Of a stretch of 64,000 nucleotides of DNA, positions 18,356 to 26,523 are shown one piece after another (the first letter of the stretch is position 1; each line of letters starts with the position of its first letter). Source of the stretch: Bacteroidales bacterium (GTDB lineage: Bacteria; Bacteroidota; Bacteroidia; Bacteroidales; Lentimicrobiaceae). A program made the translations under genes and the position numbers. Below the pieces are notes generated by a model. It did not search any database, was not told the origin of the DNA, and saw only the letters and a list, made by a program, of their open reading frames with translations. Location of the stretch: contig JADIZB010000001.1 of assembly GCA_016705005.1 (NCBI GenBank), positions 806,001-870,000 on the forward strand, written 5' to 3'.

Positions 18356-18976
18356 CTATAGAGAGATTTGTTTATTGATTTGTTTTTCATAATAGGCAAG
18401 GCCTTCCGGATTTGCAATACCCCGGATATGGTTATCAAACATCACCTGGAATACTTTTTCAAACGAAAAGTCAACAGATGAAAGAAATTCAGGATCATGA
18501 ACGTCCATCAGTTTCTGAACATAGAGCTTGGCAACAAGATCTGAGTCAACGTCATTCCTGTAGATTCCTTCTGATACTCCCTGTTCAAGGTTTTCCTTTA
18601 TTTTGCGATAAACATGATCTCGTTTTGCATTTACAAAATTCCGGTACAGTGTCGGGTAAAATTTCTCAAGATCAAACGCGATGGATGGATTCATCTCTTT
18701 AATCTCACGGCTAACCTTAATGCTTACCTGTATCAGAACATCAATGGCATTCAGATTGCTGGTTTCTTCAGTAATACAGGCCCTGCTGCTTGAAACAAGA
18801 TGAAGCAGCAGCTTCTCTATCAGGTCCGTCTTATTCTCAACATACTGATACAGCGTTTTCTTCGACATCCCTATTTCCCGGGCAATATCATCCATCGAAA
18901 TACTCCTGATTCCGTACTTCCTGAAAAGCCCGCCCGAAGCGTGAAGTATCAATGACAGTTTATCATCCATGGGCAT
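18356..18976 (-). CDS. TetR-family transcriptional regulator
   Basis: This 206-residue protein has an N-terminal helix-turn-helix (about residues 10-55) ending in SMDDIAREIGMSKKTLYQYVENKTDLI, and a helical ligand-binding domain. First in the operon with its own pump genes, it probably represses the operon from the promoter at 18988-18995. The start at 18976 (or 18970) is set by that promoter, since any longer reading would begin upstream of the transcript. Confidence 0.92.
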   Translation of the reverse strand: MPMDDKLSLILHASGGLFRKYGIRSISMDDIAREIGMSKKTLYQYVENKTDLIEKLLLHLVSSSRACITEETSNLNAIDVLIQVSIKVSREIKEMNPSIAFDLEKFYPTLYRNFVNAKRDHVYRKIKENLEQGVSEGIYRNDVDSDLVAKLYVQKLMDVHDPEFLSSVDFSFEKVFQVMFDNHIRGIANPEGLAYYEKQINKQISL

Positions 18977-18987
18977 TATAATTTCGG

Positions 18988-18995
18988 CAAAGATA
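18988..18995 (-). promoter_or_regulatory. -7 promoter element for the efflux operon
   Basis: On the reverse strand this reads TATCTTTG. The motif ends 11 nt before ATG 18976, so the mRNA leader would be only a few bases long. Confidence 0.6.
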
Positions 18996-19231
18996 TAAAC
19001 AAATGGAAACATTTTACACAATAAACGTTTCTGTGTTTACTTTGTTTAATCGTATATGGTGTAAAATACGTTTTATACTTTCGGTGCAAAAGTATGTCCC
19101 TGATATACGGCGGAAAACTAATAATCGGTCAGACGAATAAATTCAAGGGTGAAAGGAGGGAATTGACCGATGAACAGTAAGAATGAATTCTGAACTGAAT
19201 TTCTGGAGATCCAATAAATATCTGAAGTGAA

Positions 19232-19263
19232 AAAAAAGCTGCCGGTGAAGTGGCAGCTTTTTT
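19232..19263 (-). terminator. Intrinsic terminator
   Basis: AAAAAAGCTGCC (19232-19243) and GGCAGCTTTTTT (19252-19263) form a perfect 12-bp stem with an 8-nt loop. It lies directly after the coiled-coil gene stop and could also work in the opposite direction. Confidence 0.85.
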
Positions 19264-19275
19264 CTCTGAAAAAAT

Positions 19276-20202
19276 CTATTTCAGCACGAATGTGGATTGA
19301 CCTATCTCAAAATCATCTGAATAAACAGAAACAACGTAAACGCCGGCAGGAAGATCTTCCTTTGAAGACCTGTTGATCCAATACAGGCAAAGGTCAATGG
19401 CCTGGTTCTGATAATTTACGGTTTCCTTCATCGAATATTGAAGTACCTCACCCTTGTATGTAAATGAATATTCATCTCCCTTGCCACGGGCAAGAATCAA
19501 TTTATCGGGGCGGGAAATACGCACGTATACGTCCTTACGCCCAGCTGACAATAATGAATTCTCACTCAGCGTAAAACAGGCTTTTATCTTTTCAACTCTC
19601 TTTGGCTTTTTCTGTTGCCCTTCTCTATCACCTGACCCCCTGACACCCATTCCGGTTATTTTATAAGCTTTAAGTACTGCTGCCATGCTGACTTTTTCTG
19701 TCAAGGCTTCTTTATCTTTCTGAAGAGAGGTGCTTTTTTGCTGTTCTTTCTGATAACTTGACCGGATCTGTTCATTTTCTTCACGAAGTTCACGGTTAAC
19801 CGTATAGAGTGAATCCATTTGTTTAAGATAACCCTGAGATATAGATCTCAACTTGTCAAGCTTTTTCTTTACTTTGAAAAATTCATATTGTGTATCTAGT
19901 AACTTCCTTATTTCCATGGCATTGGCCTGAATTATGCTGTCTTTACCTGCCAGTGAATCCGAAAGGGAACCATATTCCAGTTTAATGTTGTTGTGCTCGT
20001 TAATTAAGGAATCCAGCTCATGTTGCAATTCAACACGCTGCGACTCCTTTTCTTCAATCATGTTTCCAAGCCTGGTCCGTGTAGAAAGATAGAGCCATGC
20101 AAGCAGAGCCAGTGCAGCAATGAGTAAAGCAATAATGATGATAAAAAGACTGTTCCTTCTTTTCCTTTCGCCATTATTCGGATAACTGCTGATATTTTCC
20201 AT
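19276..20202 (-). CDS. Membrane-anchored coiled-coil protein of unknown function
   Basis: The 308 residues show a short cytoplasmic N-terminus rich in Lys/Arg, one transmembrane helix (about 19-41) and a long coiled coil (about 45-170, heptads rich in Glu/Lys/Leu). A C-terminal beta-rich domain (about 205-308) ends in LPAGVYVVSVYSDDFEIGQSTF, which looks like an Ig-like or carbohydrate-binding-like fold. The topology implies a periplasmic C-terminus held away from the membrane by the coiled coil. No characterised family was recognised. Confidence 0.75.
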   Translation of the reverse strand: MENISSYPNNGERKRRNSLFIIIIALLIAALALLAWLYLSTRTRLGNMIEEKESQRVELQHELDSLINEHNNIKLEYGSLSDSLAGKDSIIQANAMEIRKLLDTQYEFFKVKKKLDKLRSISQGYLKQMDSLYTVNRELREENEQIRSSYQKEQQKSTSLQKDKEALTEKVSMAAVLKAYKITGMGVRGSGDREGQQKKPKRVEKIKACFTLSENSLLSAGRKDVYVRISRPDKLILARGKGDEYSFTYKGEVLQYSMKETVNYQNQAIDLCLYWINRSSKEDLPAGVYVVSVYSDDFEIGQSTFVLK

Positions 20203-20268
20203 CTCAATTGTTTTTATATGACATTCGGGCGTATCCTTTAATTGTACTTTAAGAAAAAGGAACGTTGA

Positions 20269-20295
20269 ATAAATTGCAAAATTATTGCAATTTAT
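20269..20295. repeat. Perfect 11-bp inverted repeat
   Basis: ATAAATTGCAA (20269-20279) and TTGCAATTTAT (20285-20295) are exact reverse complements around 5 nt. They lie about 70-90 nt upstream of the coiled-coil gene. The core ATTGCAA recurs in direct orientation at 20273, 20284 and 20317, spaced 11 and 33 nt. A regulator binding site is possible. Confidence 0.55.
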
Positions 20296-20413
20296 GTGAA
20301 TTAAACAATTTTTATTATTGCAACCCTTTTTAATGCAGGAATTGCTGGAATCATATGAAAATCTGAACCTGCAAGCCTTTTAAAATCCCCATTCCGATTT
20401 GCGTATTAATTTA

Positions 20414-20440
20414 AAAGACGTCCAATAAGCGGACGTCTTT
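20414..20440 (-). terminator. Intrinsic terminator after the C69 peptidase
   Basis: AAAGACGTCC (20414-20423) and GGACGTCTTT (20431-20440) form a perfect 10-bp stem with a 7-nt loop. Read on the reverse strand it is followed by a T-rich run. Confidence 0.75.
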
Positions 20441-20463
20441 CAAAGAAAAGCTTCTAATAACCA

Positions 20464-22146
20464 TTAATGTCCGGAACTTCCTTCTGGTTGTTTAAATTTA
20501 CCATTGGTTTTTTCAATAATCATACGGTAATAAGATTCATCGTATCCCGGTTGCTTTACCTTGGGGTTCTGATTGTTGCCATCTTTAACCTTCACATTCC
20601 CATCCAGAAACTTTGTGAATAAATGATGATAAAGTTCCTTCCATCTTGCAACAGTGCTGTTCCCCTGATTGACCGAGTATTCAGTCAGAAATTCCCGCGC
20701 CTTCTCCGGATTGGTCTGATATAGTTCAAGAGCGGCTTTATCAACCACAGGGGTGTAGGAAACAAATTTGTTTTCCAAAGCTGACTGAACCTTCCTGATA
20801 TCTGTGATCATATCCTTGTACCTTGTATAAGCCAGATTCGAAACCTGGTTAAAAACCCAGAAAGCAGCATTCTCCGAAAATTCCATTATGCGTCCGTTTC
20901 CAACTGCGTATGATTCAGGAACACTGTTAATTCCGCAATACATAGGAACATAAACTGTACTGAAGGTATCATCGACTCCGAACCAGATGATTCCCCCTAT
21001 TGGATCTGGCAGCCATGAACGCGACTGCGCAACAAATGAGAAGCCTGTTTGCTGGGTCGAAATGGCTCTCTCATGAAAATAGCCAACACCATCAACTTCC
21101 CAGGTCATTGGCCTCCAGCGGACAATTGATTGATACGGACCAGCACCGATGTCCTTTGTCATATCCAGTTCGGTTCCCTGGTAATAATCACGCATCATAT
21201 CCATAACATCCTGTACACTGAGCTTCCGGTCAGGCTTGATCCACAGAGGCATCCTGTTTTTCAGGTCATTTCCTTTGGCATATTCAAGATACTTGTCCAT
21301 TCCTTTACCAACTTTATTGAATCCGGCCCATACCCGTGCTTCACAGAAACGGGCGCCTCCAAAATCAACAGGAGCGTAAGTGTCAGAAAAACTAAAATCC
21401 TTATCTTCACCTGTAAAGTAACCATTAGCTCTGGCAAAACTGATCACATCAGGTGCATAAATACAGTTCTCAGGATCAGAAAGAGGGAATGTGGTAATCC
21501 TGGCATGATTGGCGTGCCCTGAAATGAACCCGTCGGGAATCCGCTGTGCTACCCAGACTGCTCCTTTACTGTAAATCGTTTTATTCTTCCCCCCTTTGTC
21601 CTTTATAATCCGGGGAGATCCTTTACCAATCATTTCAAGTATCCAAACTTCGTTCGGATCTGCAATAGAGAATGATTCTCCCGAACTGTAATAACCAAAT
21701 TCAGCAACCAGTTCGCCCATAATCCTAATTGCTTCCCTGGCTGTTTTTGCACGTTGCAGTGTAATATATATCAAACTGCCATAGTCGATGATTCCGGTGG
21801 TATCAACAAGTTCTTCACGTCCTCCGTAGGTGGTTTCACCAATTGAAACCTGATGTTCATTCATATTACCTACCACTGAGTAGGTGTGTTTTACCTGTTT
21901 GATTTTCCCCAGGTATTTCCCGGTATCCCATTCATACACTTCAAGAAGGGATCCTTCCGCATAATCGGCTGAAGGTCTGAAATACAACTCTCCGTAAAGA
22001 ACATGCGAATCGGCAGAATAGGTAATCATTGTAGAGCCATCAACAGTTGCACCTTTGGAGATGATAAAATTGGTGCATGCCATTGCGGATGTCAGGCTTA
22101 GTAAAACTGCAGTTAAAAATGCAGTTAAAGTTTTCATTTTCTGCAT
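20464..22146 (-). CDS. C69 family dipeptidase, secreted
   Basis: This 560-residue protein has a signal peptide ending in TSAMA directly before Cys (CTNFIISKGATVDGSTMITYSADSH). In the C69 (U34, PepD-like) family the Cys exposed after processing is the N-terminal nucleophile, so cleavage at that point would activate the enzyme. It is expected to hydrolyse dipeptides in the periplasm. Length is typical of Bacteroidota members. Start at 22146 or at the Met three codons later; the signal peptide is intact in both. Confidence 0.92.
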   Translation of the reverse strand: MQKMKTLTAFLTAVLLSLTSAMACTNFIISKGATVDGSTMITYSADSHVLYGELYFRPSADYAEGSLLEVYEWDTGKYLGKIKQVKHTYSVVGNMNEHQVSIGETTYGGREELVDTTGIIDYGSLIYITLQRAKTAREAIRIMGELVAEFGYYSSGESFSIADPNEVWILEMIGKGSPRIIKDKGGKNKTIYSKGAVWVAQRIPDGFISGHANHARITTFPLSDPENCIYAPDVISFARANGYFTGEDKDFSFSDTYAPVDFGGARFCEARVWAGFNKVGKGMDKYLEYAKGNDLKNRMPLWIKPDRKLSVQDVMDMMRDYYQGTELDMTKDIGAGPYQSIVRWRPMTWEVDGVGYFHERAISTQQTGFSFVAQSRSWLPDPIGGIIWFGVDDTFSTVYVPMYCGINSVPESYAVGNGRIMEFSENAAFWVFNQVSNLAYTRYKDMITDIRKVQSALENKFVSYTPVVDKAALELYQTNPEKAREFLTEYSVNQGNSTVARWKELYHHLFTKFLDGNVKVKDGNNQNPKVKQPGYDESYYRMIIEKTNGKFKQPEGSSGH

Positions 22147-22376
22147 ATAATTTATAATTAAGTGTTTAAATAATCACAAACCTGACCAATCTCCTGATAA
22201 AATGGTTTCCTGATATCACGGATTAATCCTCCGGGTTCTGACCGCCAAAATACAAAAAAGCTGATAATCTGAAACCTGATGTGCCAATACACTGATATTT
22301 TGAATAATTTTCAATTTCACCTGTAGTTAAAACTGACAAATTTTCGGCTGAACAATTGCCAATCCCGATTGTTTGT

Positions 22377-22384
22377 TAAATTTG
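22377..22384 (+). promoter_or_regulatory. -7 promoter element for atpD
   Basis: TAAATTTG fits the consensus, with a TTG at 22356-22358 at the proper distance for a -33 element. The leader to the atpD ATG is about 25 nt. Confidence 0.65.
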
Positions 22385-22412
22385 CTCACAAAATACAACA
22401 GACAAAGTTATT

Positions 22413-23918
22413 ATGGCCGAAACGATAACCGGTAAGATTTCCCAGATCATTGGACCTGTGATTGATGTTTCTTTTGAACAGAACAGTAAACTTCCCAACA
22501 TTTTTGATGCCCTCGAAGTCGTTAACAACGATGGCCAGGTCATTGTGCTTGAGTGTCAGCAGGACACGGGAGAAAACACAGTAAGAACCATAGCTATGGA
22601 CTCCACTGACGGGTTAAGCAGGGGTATGGTGGTGACATCAACCGGAAAACCCATCTCAATGCCTGTAGGTGAAGATGTTAAGGGAAGATTATTCAATGTG
22701 ATTGGCAATCCCATCGACGGACTGGGAAATGTTTCACGCGAACAAAGCTATGCTATTCACCGTGAACCCCCTAAATTTGAAAATCTCACCACCCAGAAGG
22801 AAGTTTTATATACCGGGATTAAAGTGATTGACCTTATTGAGCCTTATGCAAAAGGCGGTAAAATTGGTCTGTTCGGTGGCGCCGGTGTTGGTAAGACTGT
22901 GATTATTATGGAGTTGATTAATAATATCGCCAAACGTTATTCCGGTCTTTCAGTCTTTTCCGGCGTTGGAGAAAGAACCCGTGAAGGGAATGACCTCCTG
23001 CGTGAAATGATTGAATCGGGAGTAATCCGTTACGGTGATGATTTTATTGAAGATATGGAAAAAGGTGGTTGGGATCTCAGTAAAGTCGACCGTGAAGAAC
23101 TGCTTAAATCACAGGCTACCCTGGTATTCGGACAGATGAATGAACCACCTGGAGCCCGCGCCAGGGTTGCACTATCAGGTCTGACCATGGCCGAATATTT
23201 CAGGGAAGGAGATGAAAAAAGCGGTGGACGAGATATTCTTTTCTTTGTTGATAACATCTTCCGTTTTACACAAGCAGGTTCAGAAGTTTCAGCTTTGCTT
23301 GGCCGTATGCCTTCCGCAGTAGGATATCAGCCAACCCTTGCGACGGAAATGGGTATTATGCAGGAAAGGATTACGTCTACAAAACGAGGTTCTATAACTT
23401 CTGTACAGGCAGTATATGTTCCTGCAGATGACCTTACGGATCCGGCACCTGCAACTACATTCGCCCACCTTGATGCCACAACAGTGTTGAGTCGCAAGAT
23501 CTCGGAGCTGGGTATATATCCTGCCGTTGATCCTCTTGATTCTACTTCCAGGATTCTTTCACCTGATGTTGTTGGTGATGATCACTATAATACAGCTCAG
23601 CGTGTAAAAGAAATTCTTCAGCGATACAAGGAATTGCAGGACATCATTGCAATTCTTGGAATGGATGAATTATCTGATGAAGATAAACTTGTTGTTTCCC
23701 GTGCCCGCCGTGTTCAGCGGTTTTTATCACAGCCATTCCACGTTGCCACTCAGTTTACCGGAATTCCGGGCACTTTTGTCGCAATTGAAGATACCATCAA
23801 AGGGTTCAAAATGATTCTGGATGGTGAGATGGACGAGTATCCGGAAGCAGCATTTAACCTCGTTGGCACGATTGAAGAAGCCATGGAAAAGGGTAAAAAG
23901 ATGCTTGAAGGAAAATAA
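22413..23918 (+). CDS. atpD: ATP synthase F1 subunit beta
   Basis: AtpD is the catalytic subunit of F1. The 501 residues show the Walker A motif GGAGVGKT, the arginine-rich GERTREGNDL loop and the DELSDEDK segment. An insertion (EDMEKGGWDLSKVDREELLK) before the ATLVFGQMNEPPGAR strand is common in Bacteroidota. It is followed by atpC after 29 nt. The other ATP synthase genes are not in the window. Confidence 0.98.
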   Translation: MAETITGKISQIIGPVIDVSFEQNSKLPNIFDALEVVNNDGQVIVLECQQDTGENTVRTIAMDSTDGLSRGMVVTSTGKPISMPVGEDVKGRLFNVIGNPIDGLGNVSREQSYAIHREPPKFENLTTQKEVLYTGIKVIDLIEPYAKGGKIGLFGGAGVGKTVIIMELINNIAKRYSGLSVFSGVGERTREGNDLLREMIESGVIRYGDDFIEDMEKGGWDLSKVDREELLKSQATLVFGQMNEPPGARARVALSGLTMAEYFREGDEKSGGRDILFFVDNIFRFTQAGSEVSALLGRMPSAVGYQPTLATEMGIMQERITSTKRGSITSVQAVYVPADDLTDPAPATTFAHLDATTVLSRKISELGIYPAVDPLDSTSRILSPDVVGDDHYNTAQRVKEILQRYKELQDIIAILGMDELSDEDKLVVSRARRVQRFLSQPFHVATQFTGIPGTFVAIEDTIKGFKMILDGEMDEYPEAAFNLVGTIEEAMEKGKKMLEGK

Positions 23919-23947
23919 GTGTCCCACACCATTCTAAAACCTGCTCA

Positions 23948-24184
23948 ATGACTTTAGAAATTATAACACCTGAGAAAACCATTTACAACGGAGAGGTAAA
24001 ACTTGTCCAGTTCCCTGGCAAATCAGGTTCTTTTGAAATACTTTCCAACCATGCTCCAATGATCGCATCACTAAAAAAAGGAAAGATAAAAGTTATAGAA
24101 CCTGATAAGTCAACCTTATTTATTGAAATAGGTGGAGGGACCCTCAAAGTCCAGGATAATAAAATACTGGTTCTTGCAAGTTAG
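23948..24184 (+). CDS. atpC: ATP synthase F1 subunit epsilon, short form
   Basis: The 78 residues match the N-terminal beta-sandwich of epsilon (LEIITPEKTIYNGEVKLVQFPGKSGSFEILSNHAPMIASL). The protein stops after that domain, so the C-terminal helical hairpin that inhibits ATP hydrolysis in E. coli is absent. The frame is intact and followed by a terminator, so this is a natural short form. Confidence 0.95.
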   Translation: MTLEIITPEKTIYNGEVKLVQFPGKSGSFEILSNHAPMIASLKKGKIKVIEPDKSTLFIEIGGGTLKVQDNKILVLAS

Positions 24185-24201
24185 GCACCTGCATTATAAA
24201 A

Positions 24202-24236
24202 TAAAAAAACCGACAGTTGATCTGTCGGTTTTTTTT
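24202..24236. terminator. Bidirectional terminator between atpC and tRNA-Phe
   Basis: ACCGACAG (24209-24216) pairs with CTGTCGGT (24222-24229) around TTGAT, with an A-run before and a T-run after, so it can end transcripts arriving from both sides. Confidence 0.9.
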
Positions 24237-24237
24237 G

Positions 24238-24310
<73 letters not shown>

Positions 24311-24323
24311 GCTTAAGCGGCTG

Positions 24324-24331
24324 CAAAGTTA
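24324..24331 (-). promoter_or_regulatory. -7 promoter element for tRNA-Phe
   Basis: On the reverse strand this reads TAACTTTG, ending 13 nt before the first base of the mature tRNA. Confidence 0.6.
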
Positions 24332-24395
24332 CGTAAGAAAAATCCATTTTAACAAATATTTTAATAAAAAAACTCAATCATCCCTGAAAATCAGA

Positions 24396-24403
24396 TATTT
24401 TTG
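24396..24403 (+). promoter_or_regulatory. -7 promoter element for the coaX operon
   Basis: TATTTTTG fits the consensus and gives a leader of about 64 nt to ATG 24471. Confidence 0.5.
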
Positions 24404-24470
24404 CATTCTACTTACATCACCAGGGCCTTGAATCCCCGGTATATTAAACTGAATAACCCGATTGCTAAGG

Positions 24471-25217
24471 ATGACTTCTTATCAGGAACCACACAAACTA
24501 GTTATTGACCTTGGTAATTCAAGGGCTAAAACAGCGGTGTTCAATAAGAATGAAATAGTAACGGTATTTACAATCGAAGACCCTTCTCCCGACAGGCTTT
24601 TGTCGCTTGGCCTTGACCGCTTTAACATCACCGCTGGAATTATCAGTTCCGTTTCAGACGACCCAGAATCATATATGGCGGCATTCCCGGAATTATCCTG
24701 GATTATGCTGAATGCCGGAACTCCCCTGCCCATTAGAAATAACTATCAAACTCCCGAAACACTTGGCAAAGACAGACTTGCCGGCGTTGTTGGAGGACAC
24801 CTTATGAAACCCGGACAAGATCTGCTGATCATTGATGCCGGAACAGCACTGACGATTGATTTTATTTCCCGTGAAGGGGTATACTCCGGTGGAAGTATTT
24901 CACCCGGGCTCTCAATGCGCTTCAATGCGTTGCATACTTTTACCACACGACTCCCGTTATTAAAATACGAAGAGATTGATTTCCTGACCGGTCGTAATAC
25001 TCATCAATCCATTCTTACCGGAGTAATCAATGGAATGCGGGCTGAAATTGACGGAATTATTGACCTATACAGGATTTCATGTCCCGATGTATCAGTCATA
25101 CTTACCGGTGGTGACACTTATTATTTTGAAAAAATTCTGAAAAATAACATCTTTGCATTCCCAAATCTGGTTCTGACCGGTTTAAAACTAATTTTAGACT
25201 ATAACTTTGAAAAGTAA
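24471..25217 (+). CDS. coaX: Type III pantothenate kinase
   Basis: CoaX phosphorylates pantothenate in the first step of coenzyme A synthesis. The 248-residue protein belongs to the ASKHA fold: phosphate-1 motif DLGNSRAKTAVF, KDRLAGVVGG, phosphate-2 motif IDAGTALTIDF, and GGSISPGLSMR. ATG 24471 is chosen over a TTG three codons earlier because the AAGG just before it can act as ribosome-binding site. Its 3' end overlaps the next gene by 11 nt. Confidence 0.95.
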   Translation: MTSYQEPHKLVIDLGNSRAKTAVFNKNEIVTVFTIEDPSPDRLLSLGLDRFNITAGIISSVSDDPESYMAAFPELSWIMLNAGTPLPIRNNYQTPETLGKDRLAGVVGGHLMKPGQDLLIIDAGTALTIDFISREGVYSGGSISPGLSMRFNALHTFTTRLPLLKYEEIDFLTGRNTHQSILTGVINGMRAEIDGIIDLYRISCPDVSVILTGGDTYYFEKILKNNIFAFPNLVLTGLKLILDYNFEK

Positions 25218-26493
25218 AAAAATCTTATTAAAACTGCTGGTAATCCTGGCTTTTATTACGGTAAGCAGCCAATTATCCGCACAACACCGAATCAGTTCGC
25301 CATACTCCAGATTTGGTATAGGAGATGTTCTCTCAAACAATGGAGTTTACAGTATGGCAATGGGTGGTATTTCCTATGGGGTATATTCTCCTTTTTTTGT
25401 CAACACTTCCAATCCTGCAACTTACGCGGCTTTCGACTCTCTCTCGTTTATTTTTGATGTGAGCGCTCACACGAGGCAATCCAACCTTGTTACGAAGGAT
25501 CTTACTCAGTCGGCCAATTATACGTCACTGGGAAATCTACTTTTCGGGTTTCCGGTAACGCGCTGGTGGAAAAGCAGTTTTGGTCTCTTGCCATACAGTA
25601 TGGTTGGCTATAAAATGCTTGACACACGGATTGATGAGAATGCTGGAAAAGTGAATTTTCTGTTTGAAGGATCAGGTGGTATTAACCAGGCATATCTGGG
25701 CAACAGTTTCGCAATAAGCAAGAACTTTAGTGTAGGATTCAATTTTTCCTATCTTTTCGGAACTATTGACGAATCCAGAGCGGATGAATTTCCTGATTCT
25801 ATCTACAAATTGAATTACAAATCACTGAATTCTGTGCGGATACATGACGTGTATTTAAACTATGGCATCCTATATCACAAACAGAGTAAGAATGGAATGC
25901 AATACAATGCTGGTCTGGTTTTTAGCAACAGCTCAAAAATCAATGTTTCAAAGGACAGGCTTGATTACCTGTATTTCAAAAGCAGCACAGGGGTAGATAT
26001 CCTCTCTGATACAGTCCTGAGTGAAAATACAATAAAAGGAAGTGTCAGGCTTCCAATGAATTTAGGTGCCGGGTTTTCTCTTGGCAAAACCGACAAATGG
26101 TTAGTCGGGTCCGATTTTCAATGGCAGCAATGGGAAAAGTACTCCTATTTTGGAATTACCGACTCTCTCAAAAACAGCATGCGATTTTCACTTGGAGGTG
26201 CATTTACCCCTTCAGTCTCCACCGTATCAGGATACTGGCAAAGGATTACTTACAGGGGCGGCATCCGTTATACCAAAAGTTATCTCGAACTCAGGAATGA
26301 AAGAATCAATGAGTTTGGCATAAGTCTTGGTATAGGATTACCATTACCTCGAACAAGATCAACAATCAACCTTGCTGCTGAGTTCGGTTCACGGGGAACG
26401 ATTGCAAACAACCTGATTAAAGAGAGTTTTGTTAAATTTACCCTCGGATTGTCCATCTTTGAACGTTGGTTTATTATAAAGAAGTACGACTAA
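25207..26493 (+). CDS. Putative outer-membrane beta-barrel protein
   Basis: This 428-residue protein has a signal peptide (LLVILAFITVSSQLSAQ) and the opening motif ISSPYSRFGIGDVLSNN, recurrent in Bacteroidota barrel proteins distantly related to FadL/OmpP1. Strands with alternating aromatic residues fill the rest, ending in FIIKKYD-like aromatic residues. Start is TTG 25207, overlapping coaX by 11 nt, so the two are probably translationally coupled. Transported substrate unknown; position next to lptC suggests an envelope role. Confidence 0.75.
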   Translation: MKSKKILLKLLVILAFITVSSQLSAQHRISSPYSRFGIGDVLSNNGVYSMAMGGISYGVYSPFFVNTSNPATYAAFDSLSFIFDVSAHTRQSNLVTKDLTQSANYTSLGNLLFGFPVTRWWKSSFGLLPYSMVGYKMLDTRIDENAGKVNFLFEGSGGINQAYLGNSFAISKNFSVGFNFSYLFGTIDESRADEFPDSIYKLNYKSLNSVRIHDVYLNYGILYHKQSKNGMQYNAGLVFSNSSKINVSKDRLDYLYFKSSTGVDILSDTVLSENTIKGSVRLPMNLGAGFSLGKTDKWLVGSDFQWQQWEKYSYFGITDSLKNSMRFSLGGAFTPSVSTVSGYWQRITYRGGIRYTKSYLELRNERINEFGISLGIGLPLPRTRSTINLAAEFGSRGTIANNLIKESFVKFTLGLSIFERWFIIKKYD

Positions 26494-26512
26494 TTAATTG
26501 AAAATCAATTAA
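26494..26512. repeat. A/T-rich inverted repeat
   Basis: TTAATTGA and TCAATTAA are exact reverse complements around AAA, in the 30-nt gap between the barrel and TPR genes. It might be an mRNA-processing or weak attenuation hairpin. Confidence 0.4.
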
Positions 26513-26523
26513 AATTAATCTCT

